A stretch of 52,857 bases of DNA, from positions 1 to 52,857 of IMG/VR virus record IMGVR_UViG_3300045970_000732; one strand, given 5' to 3'. A model generated the notes under the pieces. The model made no database searches, was not told the origin of the DNA, and saw nothing but the letters and a program-made list of their open reading frames with translations. The position numbers were made by a program, and so were the translations under genes. Shown in pieces: positions 1-7,716 of the stretch (positions are counted from its first letter, which is position 1; every line of letters begins with the position of its first letter). This stretch comes from a virus.

Positions 1-164
1 GACTCAATCTCAGAAACGGGATAGACGCGCTCATTCGCGTTCTTGATCCCTCCTTGAATAAATATGCCTTTCATGTAAAGAGATTTTTTATTCCCTTCAC
101 CATCACTCTCAACCACCATACCAGCTTTGTCGAAAGTTAGATTTTCTCGTAAATAACTTGACAT
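1..164 (-). CDS. 21: Prohead core protease, N-terminal part (gp21-like), cut by window edge
   Basis: The reading frame starts with ATG at 164 and runs leftward off the window, giving 54 residues. The N-terminus resembles the T4 gp21 family: an acidic stretch is followed by SLYMKGIFIQGGIKNANERV and YPVSEIE, the typical opening of prohead proteases of T4-like phages. In the family this serine protease sits in the prohead core, processes scaffold and capsid proteins, and is needed for head maturation. The catalytic residues lie outside the window. The start codon overlaps the TAA of the upstream homing endonuclease by one base (TAATG), and the ribosome binding site AAGGAAAAG lies inside the last codons of that endonuclease gene, so translation is probably coupled. 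The portal and core genes just upstream support the assignment. Confidence 0.85.
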   Translation of the reverse strand, partial: MSSYLRENLTFDKAGMVVESDGEGNKKSLYMKGIFIQGGIKNANERVYPVSEIE

Positions 165-865
165 TATACTTTTCCTTTTGGACGGAATGACCATCCATTT
201 TTATTGTTCTTTGCCCAATTTTTGATGGTAGCATAGCTAACATCATAATCATGGCCGGCGATTGTTGGGGAATCATATTTCTTTCCAGTAGGATCAATAT
301 AATATCCAGCAAAGCTCGGATTTCTCTCTCCCGAATTCTTCTCGCTGTTTTTTAGCCTGGCTTCAGGGCTTTGAATTCTTCCTGCGCTTGATAAACCTAT
401 CAGTTTTCGTGTTTCGGTGGATGCCTTAGCACCACGACGACGGTCGCCAACTTTCGCCCCAAATCCAACTGGCTTCTTTACACCAGTCATTGCTGCTATT
501 CTGTTAGCTAGCCAGACTGGATCTTGAATAGATCCAACAGTCGTAAACTTTCCATCACCGTTATGTAGGTTATAGCTATTCGTATCTTGTTTGGCGTTAA
601 CCCGAGTTAGGTACCGGGCTTCAAGTTCTAGCATGTCTTTGGGTTCACCGATTGCAAGGATTTCTCGCTTCCATTCTGAAGGATTCTGTATAATAGCTGC
701 TTTTACTGTCCTACTGGAACAAAAATATCCATCTTCGGGGTGACTTCCGATGGCAGTACGAGACCCAACATACCATTTTCCGGATGGTATGTGTGTCCAA
801 CGATACACGAATGCTCTAGTTTTCACTAGAGACACTCTATCCTCATTCGCAAGATACAAAGCCAT
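164..865 (-). CDS. GIY-YIG homing endonuclease, free-standing (Seg-like)
   Basis: A 233-residue protein from the ATG at 865. The frame stays open to a TTG at 898, but that would overlap the upstream gene, so ATG is preferred. Near the N-terminus VYRWTHIPSGKWYVGSRT fits the GIY-YIG nuclease motif (Y...WYVGS). A short NUMOD3-like stretch rich in S, R and N (LSSAGRIQSPEARLKNSEK) follows, and the C-terminal part (YATIKNWAKNN..GWSF) looks like a small helix-turn-helix DNA-binding module. Such enzymes cut DNA lacking their own gene and spread into it. It sits between the prohead core gene (7-base gap) and the protease gene (TAATG overlap), an unusual place for a non-structural gene. Its 3' end supplies the ribosome binding site of gene 21. 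No intron is apparent. Confidence 0.82.
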   Translation of the reverse strand: MALYLANEDRVSLVKTRAFVYRWTHIPSGKWYVGSRTAIGSHPEDGYFCSSRTVKAAIIQNPSEWKREILAIGEPKDMLELEARYLTRVNAKQDTNSYNLHNGDGKFTTVGSIQDPVWLANRIAAMTGVKKPVGFGAKVGDRRRGAKASTETRKLIGLSSAGRIQSPEARLKNSEKNSGERNPSFAGYYIDPTGKKYDSPTIAGHDYDVSYATIKNWAKNNKNGWSFRPKGKV

Positions 866-872
866 TTCTATC

Positions 873-1718
873 TTACTTGCGTTTGCGTGATTCAACAACA
901 GACTTGTTGTTTACACCGGAGGCTTGACTCGTTGTTGGCTTTGGAGCCGCTTCCAAGTCTTGCTTCTTTTGTCCTGCAGCGTTTTTGTACGTGCCTGGGA
1001 TTTCTTTTGGAGCTGGAACTGTGCGTGTACCTGCTGCTGCGCCACCGGCAAAGTTAACTGCCTTAGCACCAGTAGCAACTACTTTTGGTTTCGTCAGTGC
1101 AGGGCTCTTGTTTTGAACGCCGTCATCACCGCCGATTTTCGAACCGTAGAGGCCCTTGACTGGCTGTAGTGCTGCTGATTCCATCATTGGCTCTTCTTCG
1201 TCGCCCATGTCGTCTCCACCGAAGTCGTCTCCACCTTCTTCACCACCGAATTCACCGCCCATGTCATCAGCGTCACCGTCTGGTGCTCCACCGAAGTCAT
1301 CAGCATCACCGTCGCCGCCTTCGGCTCCCATGATTTCTTCAAATTCAGCCATGAGTTCGTCGAGCTTGTCTTCCAGGCTTACAACGCGGTCTTCAAGACC
1401 TTCTTCACCAGCTTCTTCACCACCGAATTCGTCGCCGGCCATTTCGTCATCGCCGCCGAGTTCAATTTCTTGGCCTTCTTCGTCGCCCATGTCGTCACCG
1501 ATATCGAGGTCGTCATCTTCTTCGTTCATGCCGCTTTCTTCAGAACTGATTTCGTCCTGTAGATCACCGACTTGACCGGTCATGTCTTCCTCGTCCATCA
1601 TGGATTCATAGATTTCGCGGGATTTTTCCACAACTATGTCGTGGAAGAGGGCCTTAGCCTGATCAACATCTTCGTTGGTGATCAAGTTAATAAGTTGTTC
1701 AAATTTCTTGTTGTCCAT
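873..1718 (-). CDS. 67: Prohead core protein, gp67-like, expanded acidic form
   Basis: A 281-residue, extremely acidic protein. The N-terminal 45 residues (MDNKKFEQLINLITNEDVDQ, then AKALFHDIVVEKSREIYESM) match the pattern of T4 gp67-type prohead core proteins. They are followed by about 130 residues of D/E/G-rich low complexity (repeats such as FGGEEGGDDFGGDDMGDEEE) with one coiled-coil-like segment (LEDRVVSLEDKLDELMAEFE). The tail of about 90 residues is basic and rich in A, P and K. T4 gp67 is only about 80 residues, so this one is much longer. In T4 the protein is part of the internal scaffold and is degraded by gp21. The position between portal and protease agrees. The start at 1718 has a strong AGGAGA, and a perfect TATAAATA lies about 40 bases upstream. 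Confidence 0.72.
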   Translation of the reverse strand: MDNKKFEQLINLITNEDVDQAKALFHDIVVEKSREIYESMMDEEDMTGQVGDLQDEISSEESGMNEEDDDLDIGDDMGDEEGQEIELGGDDEMAGDEFGGEEAGEEGLEDRVVSLEDKLDELMAEFEEIMGAEGGDGDADDFGGAPDGDADDMGGEFGGEEGGDDFGGDDMGDEEEPMMESAALQPVKGLYGSKIGGDDGVQNKSPALTKPKVVATGAKAVNFAGGAAAGTRTVPAPKEIPGTYKNAAGQKKQDLEAAPKPTTSQASGVNNKSVVESRKRK

Positions 1719-1755
1719 TGTTATCTCCTATAAGTAGAATGGCTTTCTCTGTAGT

Positions 1756-1763
1756 TATTTATA
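1756..1763 (-). promoter_or_regulatory. Late promoter octamer TATAAATA for the prohead core gene
   Basis: The minus strand reads TATAAATA, identical to the T4 late promoter consensus, about 38 bases upstream of the ATG at 1718, leaving room for a leader with its own AGGAGA ribosome binding site. No -35 element is expected for gp55-type promoters. The surrounding 118-base gap (1719-1836) also holds two direct copies of CAGTAGTT on the minus strand and a short hairpin with arms GCTTA and TAAGC. Confidence 0.6.
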
Positions 1764-1836
1764 GCATATGCCATAAAACTACTGAATAACTACTGATTTA
1801 TTGCGGTTTTGCTTAAACTATAAGCTTCGCGGAGAT

Positions 1837-2067
1837 TTAGAGTGACGGCATTGCGCCTTCTGGGGCTGGTTGTGCGTACTGTGTTTGAATTTTCTTGCGG
1901 TTTTGTGCTGTCTCATATTGGCGAACGTCCAGCATCTTACGGAGTTTTCTGATTTGTTTCAGTGTCAGCTTTGTCTTACGAGACTCTTTCCATTTTGGCT
2001 TGGAGTGATCACTACCAAGGTCTTGGTAGCCCTGAACTGGCTGATCATACATTTCAAAAAGTCGCAT
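1837..2067 (-). CDS. Small basic protein between portal and prohead core genes
   Basis: A 76-residue protein starting with ATG at 2067 (MRLFEMYDQPVQGYQDLGSD). The frame is open farther upstream, but that part overlaps the end of the portal gene. The middle is strongly basic and helical (KLTLKQIRKLRKMLDVRQYE), and the end is PAPEGAMPSL. Its place directly after the portal and before the core protein corresponds to the small prohead core genes of T4 (67/68 region). A role in core assembly or in linking core and portal is therefore likely, but this is inference from position. The start is preceded by GATAAATA ending five bases before the ATG; a GGAG lies 12 bases before the ATG, farther than usual. 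Confidence 0.6.
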   Translation of the reverse strand: MRLFEMYDQPVQGYQDLGSDHSKPKWKESRKTKLTLKQIRKLRKMLDVRQYETAQNRKKIQTQYAQPAPEGAMPSL

Positions 2068-2072
2068 ATATC

Positions 2073-2080
2073 TATTTATC
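2073..2080 (-). promoter_or_regulatory. Late-type octamer GATAAATA 5 bases before the small-gene start
   Basis: The minus strand reads GATAAATA, then five bases, then the ATG at 2067. If used as a T4-type late promoter (start site about six bases after the octamer) the mRNA would begin at or next to the start codon. It overlaps the intergenic stretch after the portal stop codon. Confidence 0.4.
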
Positions 2081-2086
2081 TCCGAG

Positions 2087-3859
2087 TTACATTCCTGGAC
2101 CTGCCGGGGCGCCGCCGGGCATCGGAGCACCTTGTGCCGGGGTTCCTACTGGTGCGATAGACTCGGGACCTTGTGCGTTGGCATCTGGTGGGTTGTCCAT
2201 CTCCATACCCATCTCAGCATCAGCATCCATGTCACCAACAGACACGCCCACTGAGCGTAGGTCTGAGCCTTGTGGTACGTTTTCATCTTCTTTTTGATTT
2301 TCTTCGCGCCATGATTTTTCGTTCTCGGCGATTTCCTCTTTGGTCAGACCAAGGAAGCGTTCAAGCGCAAAGCGTTTGGAGATGTATGGATACGCCTCGA
2401 TTGTTGAAAATGTACCCACCCTGCTGGTGTCGAGTTCGGACTGGCGGTATGAAGCGAAGTTCTGTGGTGGGTTGAACTGTAGGGTGAACAGACCAGAGTC
2501 AATGTTCAGACCACGCCATCTTAGGAAGAGTTTGAACTCCTCGTCAAATTTCTGACTGATGTATTTCTGTAGGCGTTCACAGTATTGATTGAATCGGAAC
2601 TCTTGAATCATAGCAGTACCGACTTTGCCGTCACCCATGATGCGTTCGTTGTCATCGGGGCCAGTTGGTAGATAGCTGCTTGGAACTCGAAGACCACGGG
2701 CTAGCTTGTTGTTGAAGTAGCGCAAATCGTCAATCTCACCAAGGTTTTGACCACCTGGTAATGTTTCAACGCTGCTACCACGACCATCAGCAGTTGTTGG
2801 GAAGTAGTAATCTTCGTTCATGCTCATCGGATTGTATGTGGCGTCTGTGACCGACTGACCACCGAGTGACGATGGAATACGGCGTTGATGGACTTCGTTC
2901 TTAACTCGCTCCACGAATGCCATGGCCATGTGCGCCGGCATGTTGCCAACGTCAATCTTGAAAATTCTGCGTTCTGGGGCGCGTTGAACACGGTAGATCA
3001 GCACAGCGTCCTCAAGCAGTTCTTTTTGCTTGTAGACTTTGAAAATGTTTTCCAGGATTGACTGACCGAATGGCCAGAACCGGTCAAGACCTTCAGTAAG
3101 ACTTAGGTGAACTACGTGCTTGGCGTCAATGGCAGCTTCAGCGATACCAAGGGTGAAGCGAGAGCCTGATGTTGGGGAGTTAGGGACTGAGTAACCGCCA
3201 CCGGCCATGCCTGCTCCGGTTCCACCAGAGCCAGTTGCCGGGTTAGCTGCGAAGTCGTTGTTCGTTTTCTGTGCCACTGACAGATTTTCAAGGTTGATGT
3301 TCAGATCCTTGATGACGTATTGTTCTGGCTTCTTGCCTTCGCTCTCGTTTACTACGACCTTGATAACCTTGGTCATGTCGATCCAGTAGAGCTTGAAGTT
3401 TTCCGGGTCGCGGACGAAGCACTGGTCACCGTATTTCAAGGTGTTACGGAAGATTTTGAATGAGCGGGTGTCGAATTCGTTGAGCTTACACCACTGTTGG
3501 AGCTGCGTTTTCAGCAGTTCTACTTCGTGTGGAGTTGGATCTTCGGTGAATTCCAGTTCAAATGGGGTCTTGTTTTGTTCGTTTTTCTGAGTACAGAACT
3601 CAGCGATGATGTCAAGACATGCGTTGATTTCAGCATCAACATCCATCATTTCATAGGAGTTATAGCGCTCAATACGGTTTGGATGACCGACATATACCTC
3701 TGGTAGCTTGCTGGCATAGTTGTTATAACCGAACGAGTCAAGCGAAGTTGTCTTTTGCTTTTCGTTGTTGTTCCATGACCCTCGATTGCTATTGGCACCG
3801 GAGATTGGACTCATCTGGCCCGAAGTGTTTGGTGAGGAGAATCGTTTAGTGTAGGTCAT
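2087..3859 (-). CDS. 20: Portal vertex protein (gp20)
   Basis: A 590-residue protein using the ATG at 3859 (MTYTKRFSSPNTSGQM). The frame continues upstream to a TTG at 3946, but that would overlap the tape measure gene. Hallmarks of T4-like portals are clear: YRVQRAPERRIFKIDVGNMP in the middle, then NPMSMNEDYYFP, the glycine-rich SSVETLPGGQNLGEIDDLRYF and ARGLRVPSSYLP. T4 gp20 is 524 residues; the extra length includes a G/S/P-rich loop around residues 205-235 and an acidic, proline-rich C-terminus. The protein forms the dodecameric ring through which DNA enters and leaves the head and on which the core assembles. It lies 13 bases after the tape measure stop codon, with no Shine-Dalgarno sequence but with GATAAATA four bases before the ATG. 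Confidence 0.95.
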   Translation of the reverse strand: MTYTKRFSSPNTSGQMSPISGANSNRGSWNNNEKQKTTSLDSFGYNNYASKLPEVYVGHPNRIERYNSYEMMDVDAEINACLDIIAEFCTQKNEQNKTPFELEFTEDPTPHEVELLKTQLQQWCKLNEFDTRSFKIFRNTLKYGDQCFVRDPENFKLYWIDMTKVIKVVVNESEGKKPEQYVIKDLNINLENLSVAQKTNNDFAANPATGSGGTGAGMAGGGYSVPNSPTSGSRFTLGIAEAAIDAKHVVHLSLTEGLDRFWPFGQSILENIFKVYKQKELLEDAVLIYRVQRAPERRIFKIDVGNMPAHMAMAFVERVKNEVHQRRIPSSLGGQSVTDATYNPMSMNEDYYFPTTADGRGSSVETLPGGQNLGEIDDLRYFNNKLARGLRVPSSYLPTGPDDNERIMGDGKVGTAMIQEFRFNQYCERLQKYISQKFDEEFKLFLRWRGLNIDSGLFTLQFNPPQNFASYRQSELDTSRVGTFSTIEAYPYISKRFALERFLGLTKEEIAENEKSWREENQKEDENVPQGSDLRSVGVSVGDMDADAEMGMEMDNPPDANAQGPESIAPVGTPAQGAPMPGGAPAGPGM

Positions 3860-3863
3860 TGTG

Positions 3864-3871
3864 TATTTATC
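3864..3871 (-). promoter_or_regulatory. Late-type octamer GATAAATA 4 bases before the portal start
   Basis: The minus strand reads GATAAATA, CACA, then the portal ATG. It lies between the tape measure stop and the portal start, where no ribosome binding site is seen. With late-promoter geometry the transcript would start at the AUG. Confidence 0.45.
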
Positions 3872-3872
3872 G

Positions 3873-6773
3873 TTAGGCCATAGATTGTTGGTAAATTTCA
3901 CGCTGTAAATCGTTTGTTGCCTGAACGGTATCGTGTATTTTCTCAAGCGTTGATAACATGGCCATTACAGCCTTGTCAGATATTGGTGCTGCGGCATTCT
4001 GCACCTTCTTTTCATCTGGTGTTGCAGCTCCAGTACCACTGGGTTTTTGTGCTTGGGAAGGCGGTGGTGTCGGTGGCCATGGCACAGTCGTCACCGGTGA
4101 AGTAGCAGTTGGTGCTACTACAGGTGCTACTGGGGTTTGCGGCGTTTGTGACATGATCACTCCAGGGGACGGCGCTGGCATTGTTTTCGTTGCCTCCTCC
4201 TGAGTCATAGGTCGTCTAATTGGCTCGGTGTGAAGGTGGCCTCCGGTGCCACCTTCCGATAGTTTATACCACTCATTCAGTACAATCCTGTAACCGTTTG
4301 CTTCAGCCACTTTCTTCATGTCCGCTTCGAATTGGTCAATAACTCTCTTTTGAGCATCAGATAGAGCATTCTTACCCTTTTTGATATCTTCTAGTGTAGG
4401 TTTAGCTACTCCATTAGCAGCCCACATTTCATCAGTGATAGCCAGATCAACAGCCCCTCGTTTATGTGGATCGTTTTCGCCCTGATGTCCCTTGAAAGTA
4501 GCGGAATCATCCATTGCGGTAACTTTACCCGAGAATCCAGAAGATCCTAATGCTTGGAGAAACGTATTCTCCAACGGTGTGATTGCACCACTGCCAGCGT
4601 TCTCACCAACAACGAATTTACCAGTACCCGGTAATGGACCTGGGATGGGTGGATTCAACGATAGTATGTTTTGCTCAGTCTTTTTCCGTTCATCGGCTTG
4701 AGAGAGTAATGCCCTATCCGCTGTTAATTTAGCCTCTTCAGCCACCTTTTTGTCCTGGTCGAGTTGCGCCTTCAGTATATCATACTGTCCTTGTAGTAAT
4801 TTCGTGTTCTTTTCCTGCAGTTCCGCCATTTTTTTATTGATTTCAAGGGCCTCTTGATCAGTTCGTTCAGCAAAGCCTTTTTTATTCATGCCATTCTTTT
4901 CTCTGAACTCGGTAATTGCTGCACGGCCTCTAGCCTCTATGTCATTGTATCTTGCTTGCTCAACTGCGGTCTCATGCGATTGCGCATTGGGGTTCTTTCG
5001 CTTTTTAGATGATTCGAGTCGGGCCTTTTCTTCTTCAAGCTTTTCAATTCTAATTTTGTCTGCTGCCATACCATTGAATCCTTGCGTGGCATGCATGCCC
5101 ATCAAGCTTGATGTGGTAGGTTTCTTTATTTCAGCAATTTCGGCGTTGACTTTCTGTATCTTTGCGTTTAGTGATTCCTCAGTCGAGAACATGTCCATGA
5201 TGTCCTGACCTGCTTTATCAGCCCCCGGGAACCACAATGATTTTACCAATTTACCCATGGTGTATCCAAAGCTTTGCATACCTTCCATCAACATCGTAAA
5301 TGCATTGGTGACAGGACCAGATAACATATTGGCAAATGCATCCATAGCCTGATGTGCTGCCAGTTCAACAGCATTCATCTTAGTGAGGGCTTTCACACGG
5401 GCATCGTCTTCTGATTTACCAGACATTTGCAGAGCGATCAGATTTCTGTTGCGTGTTGCTGCCTCCTCGAAGCTCAGTCGCTGGTTTTGTACTACAGCAT
5501 TCTGCATAAGTTGTAGGTTACCAGCAAATATCTCTCCTGCTCCCTCAGGCATCATCAATCTGACGGTTTCAAATAGCTTGGATATAACTGCCTCTTGTCT
5601 TTTACCAGCGTCTGCTATGTTTCCGATGTTGTCGTACCCCTTCAACACCCGCATCGTAGCACGCATTATTATGTTACCGGTTGTTGCTGTGTAGTCGGTC
5701 AGTAATTTACCATCATTTGCAAGAGACAGCAACATAGACCCGAATTCCTTACTATTAGCCCCTAACAATCGTCCCAGTTCACTAGTTGCCATCAATCGGG
5801 TATTCTGTTCAGCTTCCATACTGGCAACGTTTTTTGCAGCAAGCTTCTTACGATCTTCATCATACTTACCTGTTTCGTCGGCTGCTACTGCTCTTTCGGC
5901 GTCTATTTTTCTTGCTATCTTTGCGTTTGCAGTTTGCCATGCCAAATGCCCTGCTGCTGCCTCTTGTCCCTGCCGAAGCTGATCACTGTTCATACCAGTT
6001 AGTGTTTGTAGCTCTATCATAGCATCAATATACTTCAACGATTGAATACGCAGCGCCTCGGGAGTCTTGGCAAGTGACATGCTGCTTGTCACCATTGTCT
6101 TTACGAAATCTGTTTGCGCTCCGGTAACCTTCTCCTGAGACCATCCAAGACGCATGTACTGGTCACGCTGGTCCTGAGTCAGAGAAATCATTCCGGTGAA
6201 AGTGGCAAGTCCCTCCTGCAGAGTATCACCAAGACCACGTAGGTTGGTGTTTAGTCTGCCGGCATTTTTAGTTATGATGTCTATGTTGCCAGAAAAATAA
6301 CCCGCTTTGAGGGTCATTTCGAGTAATTTGCCTGTGGTCAGTCCAACACTACCACCAAAATCACCCATGTCAGTGAAGGCTTTTATCAGGGCATCATTTT
6401 GTTTCAGAACAAGATCAGTGGAGATACTGATTGCTTTCGCCAGCAACGCAAGTGGGACACCAATGGCCATAAGAGGGCCCTTGAGCATCATAGCAAGCCC
6501 ACCTAGGGCATCAGCAGCACCTGACACCGACGATGAATATTTGTTCATCGTGCTGTTGGTGTTCATCACCGTTGTGCCTAATGTTGACACTGCCTTAGAA
6601 GCGTCACCAGAGGCCTTACCAAGGGCAGCCGTTCTAGCGGCATCTCTGGCTGCATCGGCAGCTTTCGCAGCGCCTGCTGCCTCTCGGGCGCCGGCCTCTA
6701 TTTGACCAGCTTCGGCGAGGTGCGCGAATGCCTCAATTAGCTGTTCTGTTCCGAGTATGGCTGCTGCTGACAT
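3873..6773 (-). CDS. Tail tape measure protein with C-terminal peptidase-like segment
   Basis: A 966-residue protein. The N-terminus is Ala-rich and helical (about 1-65). A hydrophobic segment follows (about 90-115, LGGLAMMLKGPLMAIGVPLA), then long helical stretches and coiled coil rich in K and E (about 540-690). Length and layout fit a tape measure protein, which sets tail length and is ejected during infection. A compact region at about 745-850 carries HKRGAVDLAIT and later GGTGGHLHTEP, reminiscent of the zinc-binding H...D...HxH pattern of M15-type peptidoglycan peptidases; this is a tentative comparison. A proline-rich linker and a short helical tail end the protein. The start has GGGGA eight bases upstream. 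Unlike T4, the gene sits directly upstream of the portal gene and is divergent from gene 26. Confidence 0.75.
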   Translation of the reverse strand: MSAAAILGTEQLIEAFAHLAEAGQIEAGAREAAGAAKAADAARDAARTAALGKASGDASKAVSTLGTTVMNTNSTMNKYSSSVSGAADALGGLAMMLKGPLMAIGVPLALLAKAISISTDLVLKQNDALIKAFTDMGDFGGSVGLTTGKLLEMTLKAGYFSGNIDIITKNAGRLNTNLRGLGDTLQEGLATFTGMISLTQDQRDQYMRLGWSQEKVTGAQTDFVKTMVTSSMSLAKTPEALRIQSLKYIDAMIELQTLTGMNSDQLRQGQEAAAGHLAWQTANAKIARKIDAERAVAADETGKYDEDRKKLAAKNVASMEAEQNTRLMATSELGRLLGANSKEFGSMLLSLANDGKLLTDYTATTGNIIMRATMRVLKGYDNIGNIADAGKRQEAVISKLFETVRLMMPEGAGEIFAGNLQLMQNAVVQNQRLSFEEAATRNRNLIALQMSGKSEDDARVKALTKMNAVELAAHQAMDAFANMLSGPVTNAFTMLMEGMQSFGYTMGKLVKSLWFPGADKAGQDIMDMFSTEESLNAKIQKVNAEIAEIKKPTTSSLMGMHATQGFNGMAADKIRIEKLEEEKARLESSKKRKNPNAQSHETAVEQARYNDIEARGRAAITEFREKNGMNKKGFAERTDQEALEINKKMAELQEKNTKLLQGQYDILKAQLDQDKKVAEEAKLTADRALLSQADERKKTEQNILSLNPPIPGPLPGTGKFVVGENAGSGAITPLENTFLQALGSSGFSGKVTAMDDSATFKGHQGENDPHKRGAVDLAITDEMWAANGVAKPTLEDIKKGKNALSDAQKRVIDQFEADMKKVAEANGYRIVLNEWYKLSEGGTGGHLHTEPIRRPMTQEEATKTMPAPSPGVIMSQTPQTPVAPVVAPTATSPVTTVPWPPTPPPSQAQKPSGTGAATPDEKKVQNAAAPISDKAVMAMLSTLEKIHDTVQATNDLQREIYQQSMA

Positions 6774-6797
6774 TATTATTTCCCCATTTTTACACTA

Positions 6798-6804
6798 CTA
6801 AATA
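6798..6804 (+). promoter_or_regulatory. Late-type promoter motif CTAAATA toward gene 26
   Basis: CTAAATA on the plus strand, about 48 bases before the gene 26 ATG. It is the left arm of a perfect 7-base inverted repeat whose right arm (6812-6818) gives the same CTAAATA on the minus strand toward the tape measure gene. Confidence 0.4.
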
Positions 6805-6811
6805 GTTTATG

Positions 6812-6818
6812 TATTTAG
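6812..6818 (-). promoter_or_regulatory. Late-type promoter motif CTAAATA toward the tape measure gene
   Basis: Minus-strand CTAAATA, 38 bases before the tape measure ATG at 6773. It mirrors the plus-strand copy at 6798-6804, so the two divergent transcripts would start inside or close to each other's promoter. Confidence 0.4.
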
Positions 6819-6851
6819 CATCGGCCCACGATGCCCCATAAAGGAAAACCA

Positions 6852-7679
6852 ATGATTGAGAATAACCCCCTGAAACAATATTTTCGCCACCCGGCGATTT
6901 ACCTGCGTCTACCAAGTCTAGGCGAGGGGTACGCAAGTGATGTTGTGGAACTACCGACTAACGGTGAGCTTCCTGTTTATCCAATGACCGCGCTTGACGA
7001 CATCGCCACGAAAACACCCGACGGACTGTTCAATGGATCGTCAGTTGTTCATATCATCAAGAGTTGCATCCCCGGTATCAAGGACCCTTGGAAGATTACA
7101 AGCGTTGATATCGATGCTGTTCTTGTTGCGATCCGGATCGCATCTAACGGAGACTCCATGGAGATATCATCTACTTGCCCGGCATGTGGTGAGGGTGAAA
7201 CATACATGGTGAAGCTCCCAGCGATTCTGGCACAAATCAAACCCGGAAATTTCACAACTGAATTTCCAGTCAATGATCTTATGATACAGTTCAAACCGCT
7301 TACCTACAAGGAAATGACCGAGGTTAGTATAGAACAAATGGACCTTCAGAGACTACTAGTTTCCATATCAAATATGGAAGATGTGACTGAAAGGGCCAAA
7401 AAGAGCAAAGAAGCGCTGGACGGTATAACCAAAATGACGATGCGTATCATAACAAAAACCATCGCTCATATCAGGACGCCGGCAGCCTTTGTTGACCAAG
7501 TTGATTTCATCAGTGAATTTTTACAAAACTGTGACAAGAAAACCTTTGAACAGATAAAGGACCATGCTACCGGTCTGAAGTCGATGTCAGAAATCAAACC
7601 AATTCATATCGTGTGTGATTCATGTAAACACGAATACGACCAACCATTCTCTGTTGACGCCGGCTCTTTTTTCGGCTAA
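6852..7679 (+). CDS. 26: Baseplate hub / tail assembly protein gp26-like
   Basis: A 275-residue protein from the ATG at 6852 (MIENNPLKQYFRHPAIYLRL), preceded by AAAGGAAAA; an earlier in-frame ATG at 6831 lacks this signal. Two CxxC pairs, CPACG in the middle and CDSCKHEYDQPF near the end, suggest a zinc site, as in gp26-type proteins of T4-like phages. Conserved stretches are PVYPMTALDDIATKTPDGLF, IKSCIPGIKDPW and AVLVAIRIASNG. T4 gp26 (208 residues) takes part in hub assembly. The last codons contain the slippery run T TTT TTC followed by a hairpin, and the -1 frame then stays open for 76 codons, so part of the product is probably extended into the next frame. Confidence 0.82.
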   Translation: MIENNPLKQYFRHPAIYLRLPSLGEGYASDVVELPTNGELPVYPMTALDDIATKTPDGLFNGSSVVHIIKSCIPGIKDPWKITSVDIDAVLVAIRIASNGDSMEISSTCPACGEGETYMVKLPAILAQIKPGNFTTEFPVNDLMIQFKPLTYKEMTEVSIEQMDLQRLLVSISNMEDVTERAKKSKEALDGITKMTMRIITKTIAHIRTPAAFVDQVDFISEFLQNCDKKTFEQIKDHATGLKSMSEIKPIHIVCDSCKHEYDQPFSVDAGSFFG

Positions 7680-7716
7680 AGCTTTTACACCTTGACCATG
7701 AGGGTGTTCAAAAGCT
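7667..7716 (+). promoter_or_regulatory. Programmed -1 ribosomal frameshift signal at the end of gene 26
   Basis: The heptamer TTTTTTC (7667-7673) is in the correct phase (T TTT TTC, codons TCT TTT TTC). Six bases later begins a hairpin: left arm AGCTTTT + ACACC (7680-7691), an 11-base loop, right arm GGTGT (7703-7707), a two-base bulge, AAAAGCT (7710-7716). That is 12 base pairs, at the spacing expected for an efficient -1 frameshift. The 0 frame stops at TAA 7677-7679. The -1 frame opens only after a TGA at 7655-7657, so the heptamer lies in the only window where a shift would work. Confidence 0.75.

Noticed and set aside
1156-1575. 139-codon plus-strand frame rich in Ser and Pro
   Set aside because: It is the mirror image of the D/E/G-rich repeats of the prohead core gene on the other strand.
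3859-3946. Upstream TTG start for the portal gene
   Set aside because: It would overlap the tape measure gene, and the added residues do not look like a portal N-terminus; ATG at 3859 fits family openings.
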